Shown here: positions 33,386-44,592 of the stretch, piece by piece | Layout of the letters: each line of letters starts with the position of its first letter | Position numbering within the stretch: the first letter of the stretch is position 1 | Source: Hsuehochloa calcarea | Taxonomy: Eukaryota > Streptophyta > Magnoliopsida > Poales > Poaceae | Length of the DNA stretch: 64,000 nt | Reading direction: 5' to 3' | NCBI GenBank assembly: GCA_036346395.1 | Contig: CM070599.1 | Location: forward strand, 13,197,232-13,261,231 | Position numbers and translations under genes: made by a program | The notes under the pieces: generated by a model | Seen by the model: the letters and a program-made list of their open reading frames with translations, nothing else | What the model was told of the DNA's origin: nothing | Database searches by the model: none

Positions 33386-35182
33386 TGTGGATTTCATGGG
33401 GATATGTTCCAGATCTTAGGATGATGTGACAATTGGCAATGGCGTTTACGGTTTGTCGTTTCACGTGTTTTCGACAAAGTGTCAGGCTTACTGGACAGGG
33501 GCGGTCCGACCGGTCTTAGCACGGCGGTCCGACCGGTCCCAAATCGGTCGGACCGGCCATGTGGGGCGGTCGGACCGGCGATGACAAAGTGGTCAAAACG
33601 AGTGGGCCAAAAATAGGTGTTGTAGGCAAGTGAGGGGATCCCAATGCACTTGGTCTCATGATTTTGGAGTCTCCAGAAGAAGTTCTATTGGTTTAAAGTT
33701 TCGATGAGGTTTGAATTTTGGGAGTTGAAATTCGGCTAAGTCCCAGGCGGTCCGGCCGGCTCACGAGGAGCGGTCCGGCCGCCAAAAGCGGTCCGGCCGC
33801 TCACTGGGCGGTCGGACCGTAATGACTTGAACGTCGGCCAACCGTGGCGATGTTGTTTTGTTAGGTCAAAGTCATTGGTATCGTGGCATATGGTTTGCAT
33901 GATGCATGTTTTGACTAACATGGGTCAAGTTGTGAAGAACTTATTCCCAAATTCGTGTTTGCTTGTCTATGGTTGTGCAGGTTGCTTGGTGGTCAAGGAC
34001 GGTCAACGGCGAGGAGGATCGGGACTAGACTTGGAGAGTTGAGGTCGAGCGATCGGCGGTGCGGGTGAGTCAATGACTCAAGCGTGACACAAGATGGACA
34101 AGGGTGACCTATTGGCAAATCCATGGTTCATGGTGAAGCGGTTTAGGTCAAAAGGTTAAAGACGGCGCTTTGCGAAGCGTGCATGTGTGACCCGTTTGTT
34201 AGTGGGCCTTAACGGGAGCCCAATGGAGTCAAACCCTAGGAGTCTAGGCCTTCACTATAAATAGGGGGAGGTGGTGGCTGCACCATCTAACTCTTTTCTC
34301 TGTCGCCTCTTTTGTTGCGAAACCCTAATTGGCTTAGGGGAGTTGAGGTGGAGGCTAGGGCTCTTTATGGTTTGAGGTGAATTTCGTGATCTTGGATTGA
34401 CCACTGATCCATGATGGTGTGGGTGTAATCCAGCGACGATCACGTTCTTAATCTATGCAAGGTTTGCTTGAGATAAGTCTCTTTTCGTTCTTGCTTTCAA
34501 TCTCGTGATTTTAGGGCTTTCTTTGATCCGCGAGTTTGTGATTGATTCTTTCACGTGAATTAGCTTGCTGTGATATGTGTGAATCTATCTAGCATCATCT
34601 TGATCATCAATCTCTCACGAACAAGCATTAGGATCAACTTTTCGTTCTTCCCGGTTTTAGACCTTCTGTTATTCAATTCGCAATTGCTCAAGATCTTTCC
34701 AAGAATTATCATAATATTCGATTGGAATAGGTCCTCAATAGCATAGAGAAGGTGTGTGCAACGTTTTGTAAAGATTGGAGTTGAGAATCAAAAGTTTGAC
34801 CTAATTGCAACTTCGTCATCGGTGATTTTCTTGTTGCGGATCGGTTCGAGTCGGCGGTCCGACCGCCCGTCATCACCGGTCGACCGATTTTGGGCGGATC
34901 GACCGCCAAGACTAACAATGTCCGTCCGCGCCGACAATCGGTCCGACCGGTTGGGTCAGAGGTCGAACCGCTTGTGCTTTGAGATTTTGCAATCTTAGTT
35001 GATTTTGTGATTTTGCTTAGGGGATTTAATTGGATTTAATACTAGTCTTCCGCTGTACTGGTATATTGATCTTCATAGCTTCATCATAGCTATTGGAGTG
35101 AAATTGTGTTGAATTCATTATTTAGGAAAAAGTGAGCGTGCTCCTATTCACCCCCCCCTCTAGTCGCCTTTTCGGTCCAACA
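33386..35182 (+). repeat. Element B 3' LTR
   Basis: It runs from TGTGGATTTCATGGGG to CGGTCCAACA and is followed by the TGATG target duplication. It carries the TATA box at about 34256 and the same palindrome clusters as the 5' LTR. Short deletions relative to the 5' LTR occur near 34050 and 34825-34960. Confidence 0.93.
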
Positions 35183-35187
35183 TGATG

Positions 35188-35683
35188 CATAGGCCACTAC
35201 CTTGCCTTCTTGCATAAGGACACAACTGAGCCCTCGACGAGAAGCATCGCAAAATTTATCGAAGCTTCGGTGAATATCAGGAAGAACGAGGACGGGAGCG
35301 GTGGTCAAACGCTTCTTAAGTACTTGGAAGCTTTCCTCACAAGCATCGGACCACAAGAACTTCTTGTCCTTCTTGAGCAACTCCGTCATCGGCTTCGCGA
35401 TCTTGGAGAAATTCTCGATGAAACGGCGATAATATCCCGCTAAACCAAGAAAACTCCGTACTTCGGTTACCGAAGTAGGCTGACACCACGAGAGAACGTC
35501 GCTGATCTTGCTAGGATCAACGGCTACGCCTTCTGCTGAAAGAACATGACCCAAGAAGGCCACTTCCTTCAACCAGAATGCGCACTTGCTGAACTTCGCA
35601 TATAGTTGGTGCTCACGAAGCTTGCCTAACACAAGCCTCAGATGTTTATCATGTTCCTCATCGTCCTTGGAATAGATAAGAAT
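35188..35683 (-). pseudogene. Element A reverse transcriptase, C-terminal part
   Basis: The minus strand encodes LREHQLYAKFSKCAFWLKEV, FLGHVLSAEGVAVDPSKI and the RT thumb/connection EVRSFLGLAGYYRRFIENFS, then the start of RNase H (FDKFCDASRRGLSCVLMQEGKVVAYAS). It is bounded on the right by a solo LTR that splits it from the catalytic palm motif, and on the left by element B. Confidence 0.88.
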
Positions 35684-35688
35684 ATCAT

Positions 35689-37515
35689 TGTTGGACCGAA
35701 AAGGCGACTAGAGGGGTTGAATAGGAGCACGCTCACTTTTTCCCAAATTATGAATTCAACACAATTTCACTCCAATAACTATTTGAAAGCTATGAAGATC
35801 AATGTACCAGTACAGCGGAAGACTAGTATTGAATCCAACAAAATCCCCTAAGCAAAATAACAAAATCAACTAAGATTACAAAATCTCAAAAGCACGGGCG
35901 GTCTGACCTCTGGACCCAGCCGGTTGGACCGATTGCTGGGCGGTCTGACCGCTGTTGTGCTGGCGGTTGGACCGCTCCAAAATCGGTCTGACCGGTGATG
36001 ACGGGCGGTCGGACCGGCCGACCCCAGAACAGATCTGGAACAGTAAAATCAGCCCGATGACGAAGTTGCAATTAGGTCAAACTTTTGATTCTCAACTCCA
36101 ATCTTTATGAAACTTTGCACACACCTTCTATATGCTATTGAGGACCTATTCCAATCGAATATTATGATAATTCTTGGATAGATCCTTAGCAATTGCAAAT
36201 TGAATAACAGACGGTCTAAAACTGGACAAGAACGAAAACTTGATCCTAATGCTTGTTCGTGAGTGATTGATGATCAAGATGATTCTAGATAGATTCACAC
36301 ATATCACAGCAAGCTAATTTACATGAAAGAATCAAATCACAAACTCGCGGATCAAAGAAAGCCCTAAAATCACGAAATTGAAAGCAAGAACGAAAAGAGA
36401 CTTATCTCAAGCAAACCTTGCATTGATTAAGAACGTGATCGTTGCTGGATTACACCCAGACCATCATGGATCAGTGGTCAATCCAAGAACATAAAATTCT
36501 CCTCAAACCATGAAAAGCCCTAGCCTCCACCTCAACTCCTCCTAAGCCAATTAGGGTTTTGCAAGCAACAAAAGAGGTGAAAAACAGCGAGAGAGAGGGG
36601 TGCAGCCACCACCTCCTCCTATTTATAGTGGAGGCGTAGAACTCTCTAGGGTTTGACTCAATTGGGCTCCCGTTAAGGCCCACTAACAAACGGGTCACAC
36701 ACGCACGCTTCGCAAAGCGCCGTCTTTAACTTTTGACCTAAACCGCTTCACCATGCACCATGGATTTGCCAATAGGTCACCCTTGTCCATCTTGTGTCAC
36801 GCTTGAGTCGTTGACCTCACCCGGCATCATCGATCGTTCTGGACCTCAACTCTCCAAGTCTAGTCTCGATCCTCCTCGCCGTTGACCGTCGTTGACCACC
36901 AAGCAACTTGCACAACCACAGACAAGCAAACACGAATTCGAGAACAAGTTCTCCACAACTTGACCCATGTTAGTCAAAACATGCATCATGCAAACCATAT
37001 GCAACGATACCAATGACTTTGACCTAACAAAACAATATCGCCACGAAGTTGGCGGACGTTCAAGTCAATACCGGTCCGACCGCTCCATGTGAGCCGGTCG
37101 GACCGCCCCTCTGGCCGGTCGGACCGCTCCTCGTGAGCGGTCGGACCGCCTCGGGACTTAGCCGAAATTCATGCCACGAAATTCAAACCTTTCGAAACTA
37201 AAGCGAATAGAACTTCTTACTGGAGACTCCAAAAATCATGAGGCCAAGTGTATTGGGATCCCCTCACTTGCCTACAACACCTATTTTTGGCCCAGCTTGT
37301 TTTGACCACTTTTAGGTCACCGCCGGTCCGACCGCCGCACATGGCCGGTCCGACTGATTTGGGACCGGTCGGACCGCCATGCTATGGCCGGTCGGACCGC
37401 CCTTGTCCAGAATGCCTGAAGCTTTGTCGAAAACACGTGAAACGACAAACCGTAAACACCATTGCCAATTGTCACATCATCCTAAGATCTGGAGCATAAC
37501 CCCATGATATCCACA
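35689..37515 (-). mobile_element. Solo LTR 1 of the B/C/H family
   Basis: A 1827-bp solo LTR on the minus strand (plus-strand TGTTGGACCGAAAAGG to GATATCCACA) with a perfect ATCAT target-site duplication at 35684-35688 and 37516-37520. It interrupts element A's reverse transcriptase within the FIDD/ILIYS catalytic motif. No internal sequence remains, so a full element was probably reduced by LTR-LTR recombination. The palindrome clusters show C-to-T decay (CGGTCTGACC). Confidence 0.93.
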
Positions 37516-38138
37516 ATCATCGATGAAGACCACGACAAACTTATCCAAATACTCCATGAATACCGAATTCATGAGGTTCATGAACAAGGCGGGAGCATTG
37601 GTCAAGCCAAATGACATGACGGTGTACTCATACAAGCCGTAGCGAGTAGAGAAAGCCGTCTTTGGAATATCTTCAGGTCGTATCCGAACTTGATGATATC
37701 CCACTCTCAAATCAATCTTGGAGAATACTCGAGCTCCAGTTAATTGATCAAAGAGATCATCAATGCGGGGCAATGGATACTTGTTCTTTACCGTTACTTC
37801 ATTAAGCGGACGGTAATCAACGCACATGCGCAAAGTATTATCCTTCTTCTTCATGAAGATTGCAGGACAACCCCACGGAGATGAGCTAGGGCGGATGAAA
37901 CCTTTTTCTTACAGCCCACTCAGTTGCTTCTTCAACTCCACCAACTCGTTCGGTGGCATCCGATAATGCCTCTTTGAAATTGGGGCAGTACCGGGAACCA
38001 ACTCAATGACAAACTCGAGGTCTCAAACCGGTTGCATCCCTGGAAGATCTTTAGGAAAGACATCAATGAAGTCACAAACCGTTGGGACTTCACTAATATC
38101 TAGAGCGGGCTTCGCTTCAAGCGCGAAGAGATGCAGAC
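37516..38138 (-). pseudogene. Element A reverse transcriptase, N-terminal and palm part
   Basis: The minus strand encodes the RT entry (HYRMPPNELVELKKQL), then FIRPSSSPWGCPAIFMKKKD, RMCVDYRPLNEVTVKNKYPLP, RIDDLFDQLTGARVFSKIDL, GYHQVRIRPEDIPKTAF and the palm FVVVFIDD, where the solo LTR splits it. A stop (TAA at 37911-37909 on the minus strand) precedes EKGFIRPSSS. Confidence 0.88.
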
Positions 38139-38660
38139 CTAGCAGCTTCGGCGAAAAGCGAACCTGCCGCCCGAAGGACTAGATAGAGAGACACACTTCT
38201 TGGCACAATCGATTTGTCCCTCATGCCGAGACAACCAATCCATACCAAGAATTACATCTAGACTTGCTGAATGGAGAAGGATAATATTCGCTAAGAATCT
38301 TACTCCCTCAATTTCAATTGGAACATCCCTACACTCAGATTCAGCTCTCAACTCCGAACCCGGAGAGCGAATAAGCAATGGGACCAACAATGTAGTAAAA
38401 AGGAAAGACTCAGAAACAAAAGAATGAGATGCTCCTGAATCAAACAAAACAGCAGCAGAATGAGAGTTAACAGAAAGTGTACCCAGCACGACGTCAGGTG
38501 CCTCCTGTGCCTCCTCCGCTGAGATGAGGTTTACGCGACCACTACCCATGCCTTGGGTAGCAGGGACTATCTTCAGGTCCTGAGAAGAACTACCCCCTTG
38601 CCCGCGTCCTCCATTAGGGACGAGGGGCTGCTCCTGTCTTCTTAGAGCATTGGTTCGCAT
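38139..38660 (-). pseudogene. Element A aspartic protease
   Basis: The frame 38660-38139 encodes a retropepsin-like domain with the catalytic FDSGASHSFVS motif around 38420-38445 and the flap-to-C-terminal LDVILGMDWLSRHEGQIDC that is standard for Ty3/gypsy protease. It follows the Gag zinc knuckle closely. The frame is open, but lies in a disrupted element. Confidence 0.88.
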
Positions 38661-39527
38661 AATGCCCCTTCTGGTTGCAGGCGAAGCAAGTGACTCCAGC
38701 AGCTGGGTTGCGGGGCCACCCTGCTGACTCGTAGGTGCACGTGCCTAGGGCACGGCCTGCGAAGGACGAAGAACAGGTGCGGACGGCCTCGAAGGGTGCC
38801 GCTTCTTGACGCGACCACCGAGCCCGGCCAAGCGGGGATAGCGACCCTAGAGGACTTGTGGGCCTCCACTTACGCTGCGGAATCCAAGCGCTCTCCCTGA
38901 GTGCTCAGCAACGATGGCCTTGTCCACCAAGGCCTGAAAATCCGTGAAGTCGACGACAGATAGCTTGTCCTGAAGCTCCTCAGACAAACCATCCTTGAAC
39001 TTCTCTTTCTTGGCCTCATCAGCGGCCACCTCTTCCGGAGCATAACGATCTAAATGGTTGAACTCGTACAGGTACTCCGTAACTGATAAACGTCCTTGTC
39101 GGAGCGACAAGAACTCCTTCTTCTTGACCTCATCGGTAGGAAGGAATGTGACTCGACGGAAGCGATGCGGAACTCCTCCCGGTGGCGGTGTGGCGTCCAG
39201 TGCATGGCGAAAGCTCTCCCACCAAGACAAAGCGGCACCCTCCGGTGGTGCGATGCGAGCAGTGCCTTCGTGCTCCCGGCGCTGCGCTATCTGGCTTTCG
39301 CTCAACGAGCGACGGCGATCGTCTGCGTCAAGCAGGTCCTCAAACCTGGAGAACGTGGGGGGCTGGGTGCGAAGAAACTCTCCGAGTCCCACACGCGGCT
39401 GATGTCCACTTCCTTACCCGGATCCTGAAGCACCGGTAAAGGCGGAAGTGTTGCGCGTGATGACGTCCAGAAGAACCCTCCGGTCCTCTGCACGGTTGCG
39501 CTCAATCTGAAGAAGGACCTCGGCCAT
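38640..39527 (-). pseudogene. Element A gag
   Basis: The likely start is the minus-strand ATG at 39527 (MAEVLLQIERNRAEDRR). The main frame 39392-38847 holds the Retrotrans_gag domain: LGEFLRTQPPTFSRFED, GAALSWWESF, VKKKEFLSLRQGRLSVTEY and YEFNHLDRYAP. A CCHC zinc knuckle (CFACNQKGHYANQC) lies at about 38690-38640, just before protease. Frameshifts join the N-terminal part near 39390 and the linker near 38800-38870, so it is not translatable as one chain. Confidence 0.85.
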
Positions 39528-39559
39528 GGTCGGAGGAGGAGGAAGATCCGGCCCATCAT

Positions 39560-40164
39560 GTTACAAGAAACTTGGGTTAAAAACTATACCCGAAAACAAA
39601 GCCGAAATGAAGCAAAAAACTAATGACTAGGGAAATGAAAACCCCTAATCGAAAGCTAAAAACAACAGGTGTATAAACCTAAACATACTTATAAAAAGAC
39701 TCGAAAACCGTAACGAATCACCAACCAAAGCTCAACTCCCCAAAGCAACTAACCCGTATTGAATGAACGAGTAATTGATTGAGAAGATAAAAATCAGAAT
39801 ATAACGTAAGATCTAATAACACTAAAGAGCAAGGTTAAATCAGCGAACTTAGTGTTAGATACATAGCTAACTAGTATCACATCTTACCCTTCTATTCCCA
39901 CAAGTTTTCAGTTGATTAACCTCTCATTTTCTACCCCATTTAGAACCTTTGAGCTTGCTGTCCGGAAATTGAAAGATCGCTGTCCAGGTTTTGCATCCAA
40001 GCTTCTAGTCGCAATTTATCTATTCCAAAAACTTCAAAACCTTGTAGAGGGCAGCCAACACTTCAATTTGCCAAACTCATTAGTTCCCCAAAACCCAATT
40101 AAATGATAACAACTCTCTGTGAAGAAAGGAGAGGTAAACAATTTTTAAAACTCAAATTAGAGTA
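39560..40164 (-). other. Element A 5' leader, part
   Basis: AT-rich untranslated leader between gag and the PBS, interrupted by solo LTR 2. It continues at 42047-42186. No gene is seen. Confidence 0.65.
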
Positions 40165-42041
40165 TGTAGGACCGGAAAGGCGACTAGGGGGGGTGAATAG
40201 GCGCTTTCAAAACTTTCTCGCCTAAAACAAAACCAACACGAACTTTACTCCTTTAGCTATGAAAGCTAAGAAGTTCAGTGAGCACACAACGGAAGCCTTG
40301 TGTTGAATTTGGTAAACCCCTCAAGCACACGACACAAAAAGAGAAAAGAACTCACTGTTCTTCACTGGACACGGGCGGTCTGACCGGCTACCACGGGCGG
40401 TCGGACCGACGGTCATCCAGCGGTCTGACCGGCAACCAACCAGCGGTCGGACCGGTGGACAGCGGTTCGACCCGCCAAACCCGGTGATCTCGAATACAGG
40501 CGGTCGAACCGCCGTTGAAGGGCGTCGGACGGTAGAGTCGATCTTGAAAAACTCCACCCAAATCCAAAACGAAATTTGATCCAACTTTTGATTCAACCAA
40601 TAAAACTTGACCAAATTTCTAGCACACCTTCCTAATGATATTAGAGACCTATTTCTAGCGACGATCCGTCAGATCCACTTCGCAGAATCGATCTCTTGAG
40701 ATTTTACCAAAAGGGTGCACAAACCCTAGAAGTGAGAAAATCTTGATTCAAGACTTGCTTGTGGGGGTTTGATGATCTAGATGACTCTAGGAGTAATCCC
40801 ACACATCAAAGCAAGATAAAGTAGGCCAAGAGACCAAGTATGAACCTTTGAATCAAGGAAGCACCAAAAACATCCAAAAGAGAGAAGAACACAAAGGGAG
40901 CAATTGATCTTTCAATTAAGCATCACAAGATTGTTCACTCACAATAGATGCTTACAAAGCCTCTCCACCAAGGAGGGCAAGAGCTCAACAAGGAGCACAC
41001 TCCAAACCCTAGTTCTCCTCTCCTCTCCTCCAAACCCTAGAAAAAGAAGAAGGGGGCTAAATGAATGCTTGCTTAGGTTTTCCACCTCTCCCCTTCCTAT
41101 TTATACTAGAGAGCTAGGGTTTCCCTTTTTGGGTCTCTTACACATGGGACCCACACACAAATAACTCTTGAAGCAATCGCCTGCTTCACCACGTGTAGGT
41201 TGATCAGCGGTTCTCATCGGCGCCAAGCCTCTCTTGTCCGAATCCCATCGGAAACTCCCGAGACTCGCACCGATATACGCACCTTTGATCCAACCAAATT
41301 ATTTGAACCACCGTTCGATCCATCTTGTTCATTCGCACCATGCTTGAGTCACACAACCTCACCGGTATCACGATCGTTACGGACCTCGGCTCTCCAAGCG
41401 TAGTCGATCCACTCACCGTTGGCGTCGTTGACACGCAAGCCACCCGCGACAATAGACAAACAAACCGTTTCCGGGAACAAGTTCTTCACAACTTGACCCA
41501 CGTCAGTTCCGCAATGCGATATACAACAATAAAGCATTGAAGTTCATAGAATAACACACTCAGAACAAACTCAATGCAACACTTGGCTCACCTCCAGTAT
41601 TGCCGGTCCGAGCCCCACGCGGGCGGTCCGACCGATTTCATGCCGGTCGAACCGCTCCCACAACGGCGGTCGGACGGTCCAAAGGACTTAGCCAAAATTC
41701 AAGCGAGAAATTCCGAAACCTTCTGGAAATTTCAAACGAATAGAACTTTTGACTGGGAGCTCCAAAAATGATGGGACCACATCCAGGAGACTCCCCTCAC
41801 TTGCCTACACAACCTATTTTTGGCCCAGCTCTAAAAACCCAAATTTGTTTTGGCGGTCGGACCGGCCAACATGGCGGTCGGATCGCTCCATCAAGCGATC
41901 GACCGCCCACAACCGGTCAGACCGCCTGTGGCCTGACAGCCTTGGAGCAAACCCGAAAACGCGAGATTTTGCAAACCATCAACGCCATTGCCAATTGACT
42001 CATCATCCTGAGATCGTGCACATATCCTCACGATATCCACA
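40165..42041 (-). mobile_element. Solo LTR 2 of the B/C/H family
   Basis: A 1877-bp solo LTR on the minus strand (plus-strand TGTAGGACCGGAAAGG to GATATCCACA) with a perfect GAGTA target-site duplication at 40160-40164 and 42042-42046. It is more diverged from B than solo LTR 1 is, so it is an older insertion or another subfamily. It lies in element A's leader. Confidence 0.92.
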
Positions 42042-42186
42042 GAGTAAGATGAGAGGAGAAAGCTAAGATAGGTAAGGAGTAAAATCTGAGAATTCCTTAA
42101 GCTTTCATAAATCTTTTGACACTTTGAAATTAGGGTTTTCCAAAATATCCTAAAGACGACCAAACTCGGGTTACTACGGTCAGTAT

Positions 42187-42204
42187 GGCTCTGATACCAA
42201 ACTC
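42187..42204 (-). promoter_or_regulatory. Element A primer-binding site
   Basis: On the minus strand TTGGTATCAGAGCCA follows the 5' LTR after a GAGT spacer; it is complementary to initiator tRNA-Met. Confidence 0.88.
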
Positions 42205-43856
42205 TGTGAGGACCCCGGATTATTGGGCTTGTAATGCTTAGTCACCAATTGACCCTAGCATCACAAACGAAATAACCCGTGTCTTCGAGACATGTATACT
42301 TCCCAGAAATGCAGTATACACACCTCTTTACAAAATTCATGCATCAATTCCATTCATTCACATAGAACCGAAGCAAAGCAACAACCAGCAGATAACATAA
42401 ATAAAGGATAGTTATTACAAAAGAGAGGCCGACCGGCCAAATGACATATACAAGAATTTAACAGCGGAAGCAAAAGTGCCATAAGATGGCCATAAACCAA
42501 AAGAGCCAATCCGTGTGCCATTAACCCACAAGGCAACCGACCGGACCGCCAAGCTAGTCGTCAAATCCACAGCACATTTCACAAAAGTGAGGCCCTAGGG
42601 GCTCACCTTCCTCCTCTGCAACAAATAGTTAAGCAAAGCAAATGAGTACCAAAATTGTACTCCGCAAGACTTACGTGTAGAGTAACAGACCTATACATAT
42701 GCTACATGCAAGCTTATTTAAGTGGAGGCTGTATGTTTCATTTTCAGCACAAAGCAATCTTTATTTGCAATAAGGTAATACATTTAAAAGCAAGTTGGCA
42801 AATCTGTTTTTAATGTTCAAATAACCGTAAATGACAACAATATAACAGTAGGTAGAGAACAACAACAATCCTGGAAGTGACTAAACCATTAGCCACCACA
42901 ACAATAGCATGAATTACCCATTCATACCAACCATGTCAAATTTTAATTTTAAAAAGGTTGAAGTCTAACTCTTGCAAAACCTAATCAAGCGTGTCCATAA
43001 CCTAGGACGAGGCTATTCGAATAGTTTTATACCCTGCAGGGGTGTACCAATGTACCCACACGCCAGACCGCCTTTTTGCCAAGCTATTAAGCACACTTGC
43101 TTAGGTATGCCGGCACGGCTAAGTCCTACGAGACATTTCCAATATTGTGTATTAACTACGAGCCGCCCGTATGGATAGAAACTCATACGTTGTGTCGGAG
43201 TCATTGTAAAGCCTCGGTCAACTACCCGTCTCAGGTAAAGCCTTGGACATCTACAATGCTCCTCGAGGTGGAGAGCCTACCCGGAATCTCCACCACCGCA
43301 CACCCAACACAAGAACACATATCCTTTTTCACACAACACACACAACCCCCTCCTGCGACTCGGAGATAACACACGCTAAAGTACTAAGTCAAGAGAGGTC
43401 CCATATCCCTCTCGCGTGGTTAGCACGCAAAAATGCTTGGAGAGTGTGACACAAGATGTTTGGTCCTTGTTGACTTAGGCAAGACATCCACAAACCCAAT
43501 AACCCACCATCCAACCACTTGCCCAAGTCTAAAACAATGTTTCATTTTCAGATTTTGACTTTACAAAATAACAAAGCACAAGTGGTAGACATAATTGAAT
43601 AATAATTAGATATGTGATCAAGATCATCGACTAAAATCAATGATCGCCCATTACTACCGAAACTAAGCATTTCTAAGCAATTTCAATTCGTATTCTACTA
43701 AGTGACAAGAGCTCATCCATCGAACTCAAATCACAGCAAATAACCTAGGCTCATGGTAGTAAAGGAGAATCAATTCATACAGATTATGCAACTATAGGAT
43801 TCTAACCATAATTTAACACAAAATAGCAATGCATACATACAAGTTGAAATCAACAT
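42205..43856 (-). repeat. Element A 5' LTR, truncated
   Basis: It matches 23112-24776 with very few changes. The match ends at AGTTGAAATCAA; the left copy continues with LTR sequence for another 2.4 kb, whereas here element F coding sequence starts at once. The U3 half, with promoter, is therefore missing. Confidence 0.9.
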
Positions 43857-43869
43857 CAAAGAAGAGAAG

Positions 43870-44592
43870 GTGGTTAAGAAGTTCCTGCGGGTGGTACCTG
43901 ACAAGTACTCTCAAGTGGCCATCTCAATCGAACAACTCCTTGACTTAAGTACCATGACACTCGAGGAGCTCACCGGGAGACTGAAGTCTGTTGAAGATCG
44001 GTTGAGTCACAGCCAACATCAAGATGGTGCCGGACGCCTATTACTCACTGAGGAGGAATGGGTGGCTCGCACTAAGAACAAGCATCAAGGTGGCTGGAGA
44101 AACGATGGCGGTAGTTCAAGTGGGTATCAGAACCATGGACATGGAAGAGACAGTTCCGAACAGAAGGGGTTCAGTGCCCAAGCCAACAAACGTGACAAAT
44201 CCAAGGTAAAATGCTTTAATTGCAATCTTTATGGGCATTTTGCAAGGGAATGTCGTAAACCTCGCCGCGAGCGCAAGGAGCAGGTAAATGTGTCTCAAGT
44301 CCAGGAGAATGAACCAGCACTTCTGATGGTGCAAGCCTGTGAAATCTCAGAAGCAAGAAAGGATGAACCTGTTGAGATTTTCCTCAATGAAACTCATGCA
44401 CAGGTGAACCTTGGGTATGAAGGCGATACCTGCAGCGGCATGTGGTACTTGGATACTGGTGCCACAAACCACATGACCGGAACAAAAACAAATTTTGTCG
44501 ATCTTGACACCTTTGTGCGAGGATCGGTAAAATTTGGAGATGGATCACTAGTTGACATATGTGGGAGGGGCTCAGTGATGCTCAGGTGCTAG
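43870..44592 (+). pseudogene. Element F gag (partial) and protease
   Basis: The frame begins in the middle of Gag (VVKKFLRVVPDKYSQVAISIE, then LTGRLKSVEDRL) and contains an intact CCHC knuckle at 44212-44253 (CFNCNLYGHFARECRKP). The copia protease active site follows at about 44450 (WYLDTGATNHMTG). The frame then ends at TAG, 44590-44592, in CLR(C) context; the same frame resumes immediately and continues into integrase, so a single nonsense change separates them. Confidence 0.9.

Larger units (their letters stand above)
29018..35182 (+). mobile_element. Element B: gag-only member of the B/C/H copia-like family
   Basis: A complete 6165-bp insertion with 1798-bp and 1797-bp LTRs and a perfect TGATG target-site duplication at 29013-29017 and 35183-35187. 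The internal region is only 2570 bp and encodes Gag (N-terminal half broken, C-terminal half open), with no protease, integrase, reverse transcriptase or RNase H. A pol-bearing relative of the same Gag is seen at 62.4-64 kb. B therefore fits a non-autonomous retroelement using proteins in trans (inference). It is inserted between element A's RT and RNase H coding parts, in opposite orientation to A. Confidence 0.92.
23112..43856 (-). mobile_element. Element A: chromodomain Ty3/gypsy retrotransposon with nested insertions
   Basis: Read on the minus strand: truncated 5' LTR (43856-42205), PBS, leader, gag, protease, reverse transcriptase, RNase H, integrase with chromodomain, polypurine tract, full 3' LTR (27158-23112). 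Gag-Prt-RT-RH-INT order with a C-terminal chromodomain places it in the plant chromoviruses. Three B/C-family insertions (29018-35182, 35689-37515, 40165-42041) account for 9.9 kb. A inserted into element C; the left flank shows TGGAC, but the matching duplication on the right is lost with the 5' LTR end. Overlapping parts of the two LTRs (23112-24776 and 42205-43856) are nearly identical, so A itself is fairly young, yet it was already hit three times. Confidence 0.9.
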
